Shown here piece by piece: positions 60,744-64,000 of a stretch of 64,000 nucleotides of DNA (within the stretch, counting starts at the first letter, position 1; each line of letters begins with the position of its first letter). Location: the NCBI GenBank assembly GCA_964229545.1, contig CAXRDP010000067.1, positions 20,733 through 84,732 of the forward strand, in the 5' to 3' direction. The notes below the pieces were generated by a model. The model did not search any database and had not been told where the DNA came from. It worked only from the letters and a program-made list of their open reading frames with translations. Made by a program: the position numbers and the translations under genes. This stretch comes from UBA724 sp964229545. GTDB lineage: Bacteria > Bacteroidota > Bacteroidia > Flavobacteriales > Flavobacteriaceae.

Positions 60744-61571
60744 ATGAAAAAAACAATTGCCCTATTTCTTTTTTTCTGCTTGGGACTCGTTCAAGCCCAA
60801 GACATAGACGAAAAATCTGAACTTGACGCCCTTCTTGACAGTCTTTTTGCTGTTGACACCCTATCTATCCTCAACGCCTCTTCTTCATTTTTATACGCCT
60901 CCGCCCAATACGACAATCAAGTCTATTTTTCGGGACGTGATTTTGAAATCGACCAGTATGGTTTTGTCCCCAGTTTGACCTATATGAGCACCAAAGGCTT
61001 ATTTGTCAATGTGGGGGCTTTGTATTACAGCGCTTTGGAACCCGCTTGGGACTTGGTCGCTGCGGGTTTTGGGCATTTTTGGTATCTAAGCCCCGACAAG
61101 TCGATCAGCGTTCAGGGGAGCTACAACCGCTTTTTCTATGCCGAAGAACAAGATGGGCTAAACAAAAACCTGTTGAGCACCGGCTTGTCATACCGAAAAA
61201 AGAAACTCGGTGCCGGCTTGGGTGTTGGTTATTTATTCGGAGGCGATGCGAACTATTATGTCACCCTCCGCACAGATTACACCATCGATTTGGCCGAATG
61301 GGGCGAGGTTGAACTTAGCCTGAGACCATCCATAGATTTGCTGTTTAGCCAGCAAAATATTACCGAACAAGTGAGCCTCACCGAAGTAACCCAGCGCGAT
61401 GTGTTTGACCTTATCAACACCCAACTCGCTATCCCATTAGAAATAGACGTGGGTAGCTTTGATGTCGAATTGAGCTACAACATCAACTTGCCAAAGGCTT
61501 TGCCGGATGAAGAATCGCTTTCAACCAATGGTTATGTGTCGGTTGGGGTAGGGTATATTTTTCCATTTTAA
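60744..61571 (+). CDS. outer-membrane barrel protein, unknown
   Basis: 275 residues with signal peptide to VQAQ, a charged linker, then about 12 amphipathic strands and a C-terminal Phe (GVGYIFPF), as in outer-membrane barrels. Nothing specific is recognised. ATG 60744 is used; the frame start at 60717 lies in the terminator loop. Confidence 0.75.
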   Translation: MKKTIALFLFFCLGLVQAQDIDEKSELDALLDSLFAVDTLSILNASSSFLYASAQYDNQVYFSGRDFEIDQYGFVPSLTYMSTKGLFVNVGALYYSALEPAWDLVAAGFGHFWYLSPDKSISVQGSYNRFFYAEEQDGLNKNLLSTGLSYRKKKLGAGLGVGYLFGGDANYYVTLRTDYTIDLAEWGEVELSLRPSIDLLFSQQNITEQVSLTEVTQRDVFDLINTQLAIPLEIDVGSFDVELSYNINLPKALPDEESLSTNGYVSVGVGYIFPF

Positions 61572-61620
61572 ATCTATTAAACACATCAGAGTTCATATAT
61601 TTAATAATAAATTCTTACAT

Positions 61621-61821
61621 ATGAGACCAATACTTTTAGAGGCCCTAAAGCAACACGCCATGGGCCACATTGCCAAGCACAAAGCCAACTTGGAAGTCTA
61701 TCTCAATCAGCCTGTGGGCATAGGTGAGCATTCAGATATTATTGAGGCTATGGAAGTCGAAATTGATCAGATTGCCAAATATCATGACCAACTGGAAATC
61801 ATTGAAAAATACTTAAGCTAA
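61621..61821 (+). CDS. conserved small helical protein
   Basis: A 66-residue cytoplasmic protein, helical, with ALKQHAMGHIAKHKANLEVYL and a coiled-coil-like C-terminus (EVEIDQIAKYHDQLEIIEKYL). Four His residues lie in the first 40 residues. I recall similar short proteins from marine bacteria, but no function. Its codon use resembles its neighbours, so it is probably real. Confidence 0.6.
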   Translation: MRPILLEALKQHAMGHIAKHKANLEVYLNQPVGIGEHSDIIEAMEVEIDQIAKYHDQLEIIEKYLS

Positions 61822-61932
61822 TAAAGTTTATTAAAGTAAGCCTGCGGAGTGCGTAGCTGACAATTGGACTCCATCGATGGGGCGATTCTTGCAACTTATG
61901 CAAAGAAAAAACCTAACTAATGGTACATTCTG

Positions 61933-62826
61933 TCAAGTAGTGCCATAGCGCTTGGTCACCAAATACACCCCCGCCAAGACTGCCAAGAATGAAAAAACGC
62001 CCACCGTTGTTAGGCTGTCAGCGCCCACAAGAATCGCAAATACAATCCCCATCACAGGTTGCAAATAGGTAAAAACAGATACCGTTGAGGCTTTGAGGGT
62101 TTTTAGGGCAAAAATGTTAAACAAATAGGTCAGAAAGGTAGTTCCCAAAACCACAAATCCGATACGCCAAAGCGCAGAGAAGGGCATCACATGCCAATTT
62201 ACTTCTTGAAACTCCCTCCAAGTTACTGGAAGACACACCACCAACCCGATCAAAAAGAGCCACTTAAGCAAATGTATGGGGTGATATTTTTGGGAAAGGG
62301 GTCTAACAAAAACAAGATACAAAGCAAAGCTTCCTGCATTGATAACAAACAGCATATTTCCCAGTGGAATATTTGGAGCTTTTGCGTGTAACTGGTCATT
62401 AAAAACCACCAAAAACAAGGCCCCAAAAAAGCCAAGTAATACCCCAACAATTCTGGATTTTATCAATTGTTCTTTGAGCAAAAACGCTGAAAAAATAAAC
62501 ACTAAAATAGGAGTCGTGGTGATGATAACCGCACTGTTTATAGGCGTGGAATACTCCAAACCTTTAAAAAATGACAACATATTGATGCCCATGCCGAAAA
62601 AAGCACATACAAATAGGCGTAAATAATCTTTTTTTTCAATTGGATTTCTGGGCACAAATAGTCCTGCCAACCAAAATAATAGGGTGGCTCCCAGCAAACG
62701 AATCATGATAAACCCAAAGCCTTGCACATAAGTGGGCATTACGTCTTTGGCTATGGTATGGTTGAGGGCATAGATAGTAGTGGCTCCAAAGGCTGCGAGC
62801 AAAGCCCATGCGCGCTTATTTCCCAT
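61933..62826 (-). CDS. EamA/DMT family transporter
   Basis: A 297-residue inner-membrane protein with ten predicted helices in two EamA repeats (ALLAAFGATTIYALNHTIAK, FGALFLVVFND; FNIFALKTLKASTVSVFTYLQPVMG, read in parts). It is probably an exporter of small metabolites; the substrate is not known. The start overlaps the ArsC-like stop by 11 nt. Confidence 0.88.
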   Translation of the reverse strand: MGNKRAWALLAAFGATTIYALNHTIAKDVMPTYVQGFGFIMIRLLGATLLFWLAGLFVPRNPIEKKDYLRLFVCAFFGMGINMLSFFKGLEYSTPINSAVIITTTPILVFIFSAFLLKEQLIKSRIVGVLLGFFGALFLVVFNDQLHAKAPNIPLGNMLFVINAGSFALYLVFVRPLSQKYHPIHLLKWLFLIGLVVCLPVTWREFQEVNWHVMPFSALWRIGFVVLGTTFLTYLFNIFALKTLKASTVSVFTYLQPVMGIVFAILVGADSLTTVGVFSFLAVLAGVYLVTKRYGTT

Positions 62827-63172
62827 GAATCGCTTGTTGCATCATATCCACTGTCTTTTTGGCATTCCCAATGTAAAATTGACCATTCCAGATCAAAATG
62901 GGGCGCTTTAGACAGCTGTACGCTGTCAATAAGAGTTTTTTAAACAACGCCTCATCTGAGACTGTACCTTCTTTTTTTAAAGCCGCATAGACCTTGGATC
63001 GCTTATTGATTAAGGCTTCATAGCTCTGGGTGTTTTCATATAGTTCCTGCAATTGAGAAGCGGAGATGGGCTGGTGCTTAACATCTTGAAGTTGGGTTTC
63101 TTTTGGCAGGTCTAGCTCCTTTAGGATGCGCATACAAGTGTTACAAGTAGAAAGGTAGATATATGTATTCAT
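62816..63172 (-). CDS. ArsC/Spx family protein
   Basis: 118 residues of the arsenate reductase-like thioredoxin fold. A CxxC (STCNTCMRI) lies near the N-terminus; conserved Arg/Pro positions appear in KRSKVYAALKK and LKRPILIWNGQFYIG. Arsenate reductase activity is not certain, as Spx/YffB-like relatives share the fold. Co-transcribed with the EamA gene. Confidence 0.85.
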   Translation of the reverse strand: MNTYIYLSTCNTCMRILKELDLPKETQLQDVKHQPISASQLQELYENTQSYEALINKRSKVYAALKKEGTVSDEALFKKLLLTAYSCLKRPILIWNGQFYIGNAKKTVDMMQQAIHGK

Positions 63173-63239
63173 GAAAAGAAATTTCTATTCAAATATCATA
63201 TTTTTAATCTAAAAGAGGGGGCTGTTGACCAAACTTAAA

Positions 63240-63247
63240 TACATTTG
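63240..63247 (+). promoter_or_regulatory. -7 box of the cystathionine gamma-synthase-like gene
   Basis: TACATTTG, 18 nt before the ATG. No correctly spaced -33 element. Confidence 0.5.
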
Positions 63248-63265
63248 CGTTGAGAATCCAGAAAT

Positions 63266-64000
63266 ATGGGAAAATCTGATAGTAAATTCAATACCAAAAC
63301 CATTCATGGAGGACAAGCTCCCGACGTTGCCTATGGCGCGGTTATGCCGCCTGTCTATTTGACCTCGACCTATGCGCAAAGTACCCCCGGGGGGCATAAA
63401 GGCTACGAATACAGCCGCACACACAACCCCACCCGTACCGCTTTGGAAAAGGCACTAGCCAGTATAGAAGAAGGAACACAAGGGCTTTGTTTTGGTTCTG
63501 GAATGGCTGCCATAGATGCCATTCTCAAACTGCTCAAGCCGGGAGATGAAGTCATCTCTACCAATGATTTGTATGGTGGTAGTTACAGGCTTTTCACAAA
63601 AGTCTTTGCCGATTATGGCATCCGTTTTCACTTTGTGGACATGCAAAACACGGAAAGGATTTTCGAAAAAATCAATGACAATACCAAGTTGATTTGGGTG
63701 GAAACCCCCACCAACCCCATGTTGAATATTGTTGATATTCAGGCAATCAGCAAATTGCGTCAAGATAATAGGATTTTGCTCGCTGTTGATAATACTTTTG
63801 CCTCGCCCTATCTTCAACAACCTCTCACATTGGGTGCCGATATTGTGATGCATTCGGCTACCAAATACTTGGGCGGACACAGCGATGTGGTGTTAGGGGC
63901 TTTGGTGGTTCGGGACGAAAATTTAGCAGCGCGTTTGGCCTTTATACAAAATGCAAGCGGTGCCGTTTGTGGCCCCCTGGATGCTTATCTAATCCTTCGA
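63266..64000 (+). CDS. cystathionine gamma-synthase-like PLP enzyme (3' end outside window)
   Basis: The frame opens at ATG 63266 and runs off the right edge after 245 codons. Motifs of the Cys/Met metabolism PLP family are present: YSRTHNPTRTALEKALA, GSGMAAIDAIL, WVETPTNP, VDNTFASPYLQQPL and the PLP lysine K200 in HSATKYLGGHSD. This is either cystathionine gamma-synthase (metB) or the closely related gamma/beta-lyase. The missing C-terminus prevents a firm choice. Confidence 0.9.
   Translation, partial: MGKSDSKFNTKTIHGGQAPDVAYGAVMPPVYLTSTYAQSTPGGHKGYEYSRTHNPTRTALEKALASIEEGTQGLCFGSGMAAIDAILKLLKPGDEVISTNDLYGGSYRLFTKVFADYGIRFHFVDMQNTERIFEKINDNTKLIWVETPTNPMLNIVDIQAISKLRQDNRILLAVDNTFASPYLQQPLTLGADIVMHSATKYLGGHSDVVLGALVVRDENLAARLAFIQNASGAVCGPLDAYLILR

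Noticed and set aside
61853..61883. CCATCGATGG palindrome and GGAGT/ACTCC stem before the EamA gene end
   Set aside because: Short stems without T-run; not convincing as terminator or operator.
1..64000. CRISPR arrays, transposases, phage genes, rRNA
   Set aside because: No regularly interspaced repeats, no transposase or integrase motif, and no rRNA-like sequence was seen.

Overview
The window is a contiguous piece of a Bacteroidota chromosome, most likely a marine Flavobacteriaceae member. Signs of this are upstream TAnnTTTG promoter boxes with TTG/TTTG elements about 19 bp further up, near-absence of Shine-Dalgarno sequences, lineage-typical families (DUF2723, DUF4270, DUF5686, DUF3078, DUF2480, a CXXC-less thioredoxin), a three-subunit type B succinate dehydrogenase and a sufA-B-C-D-S-E-T operon. 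Most genes are housekeeping. No phage, insertion sequence, CRISPR array or rRNA was seen.

Layout. 1-5.3 kb: DUF2723 tail, cysteine-less thioredoxin, metallophosphoesterase, polA. 5.3-9.5 kb: translation cluster rplM-rpsI, rpsB-tsf, pyrH-frr, with candidate leader hairpins upstream of rplM and rpsB. 9.5-17 kb: RND exporter, asnS, rpoN, and the divergent threonine-to-glycine pair tdh/kbl. 17-23.3 kb: DUF4270 lipoprotein with a GT5 N-domain protein, opposite panC-panD-YbhN-like-radA. 23.3-32.9 kb: aldo-keto reductase, xth, glyS, comF, Ig-like lipoprotein, omega-amidase, DUF5686. 32.9-43 kb: sdhCAB, a VPS10/BNR protein, pepP, thiL, choice-of-anchor-B lipoprotein. 43.1-50.7 kb: the suf operon with a small lipoprotein between sufB and sufC, followed by sufT, DUF2480 and DUF3078. 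50.7-54 kb: echA-queD-lpxH-hflX. 54.7-55.6 kb: the only accessory-looking stretch (below). 55.6-64 kb: small outer-membrane proteins, e(P4) phosphatase, PhoD-like phosphatase, carbonic anhydrase, an ECF sigma/membrane protein/LTxxQ repeat module, ArsC-like and EamA proteins, and the start of a cystathionine gamma-synthase-like gene.

The most unusual region is 54743-55577. A near-consensus promoter drives a candidate structured RNA that carries a 13-nt block identical to the D-arm of the downstream tRNA-Ala(GGC). Then come a GIY-YIG nuclease frame broken by one stop codon, whose natural end lies inside the tRNA gene, the tRNA itself, and two further copies of the tRNA 3' end at 162- and 161-bp spacing, each interval carrying two similar hairpins. 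This looks like a decaying tRNA-linked GIY-YIG element.

Two genome-scale patterns also stand out. Seven genes have a TAnnTTTG box only 3-5 nt before the start codon, which predicts leaderless or nearly leaderless mRNAs. Six of twelve convergent gene pairs interlock their stop codons by exactly 4 bp with no terminator between them.
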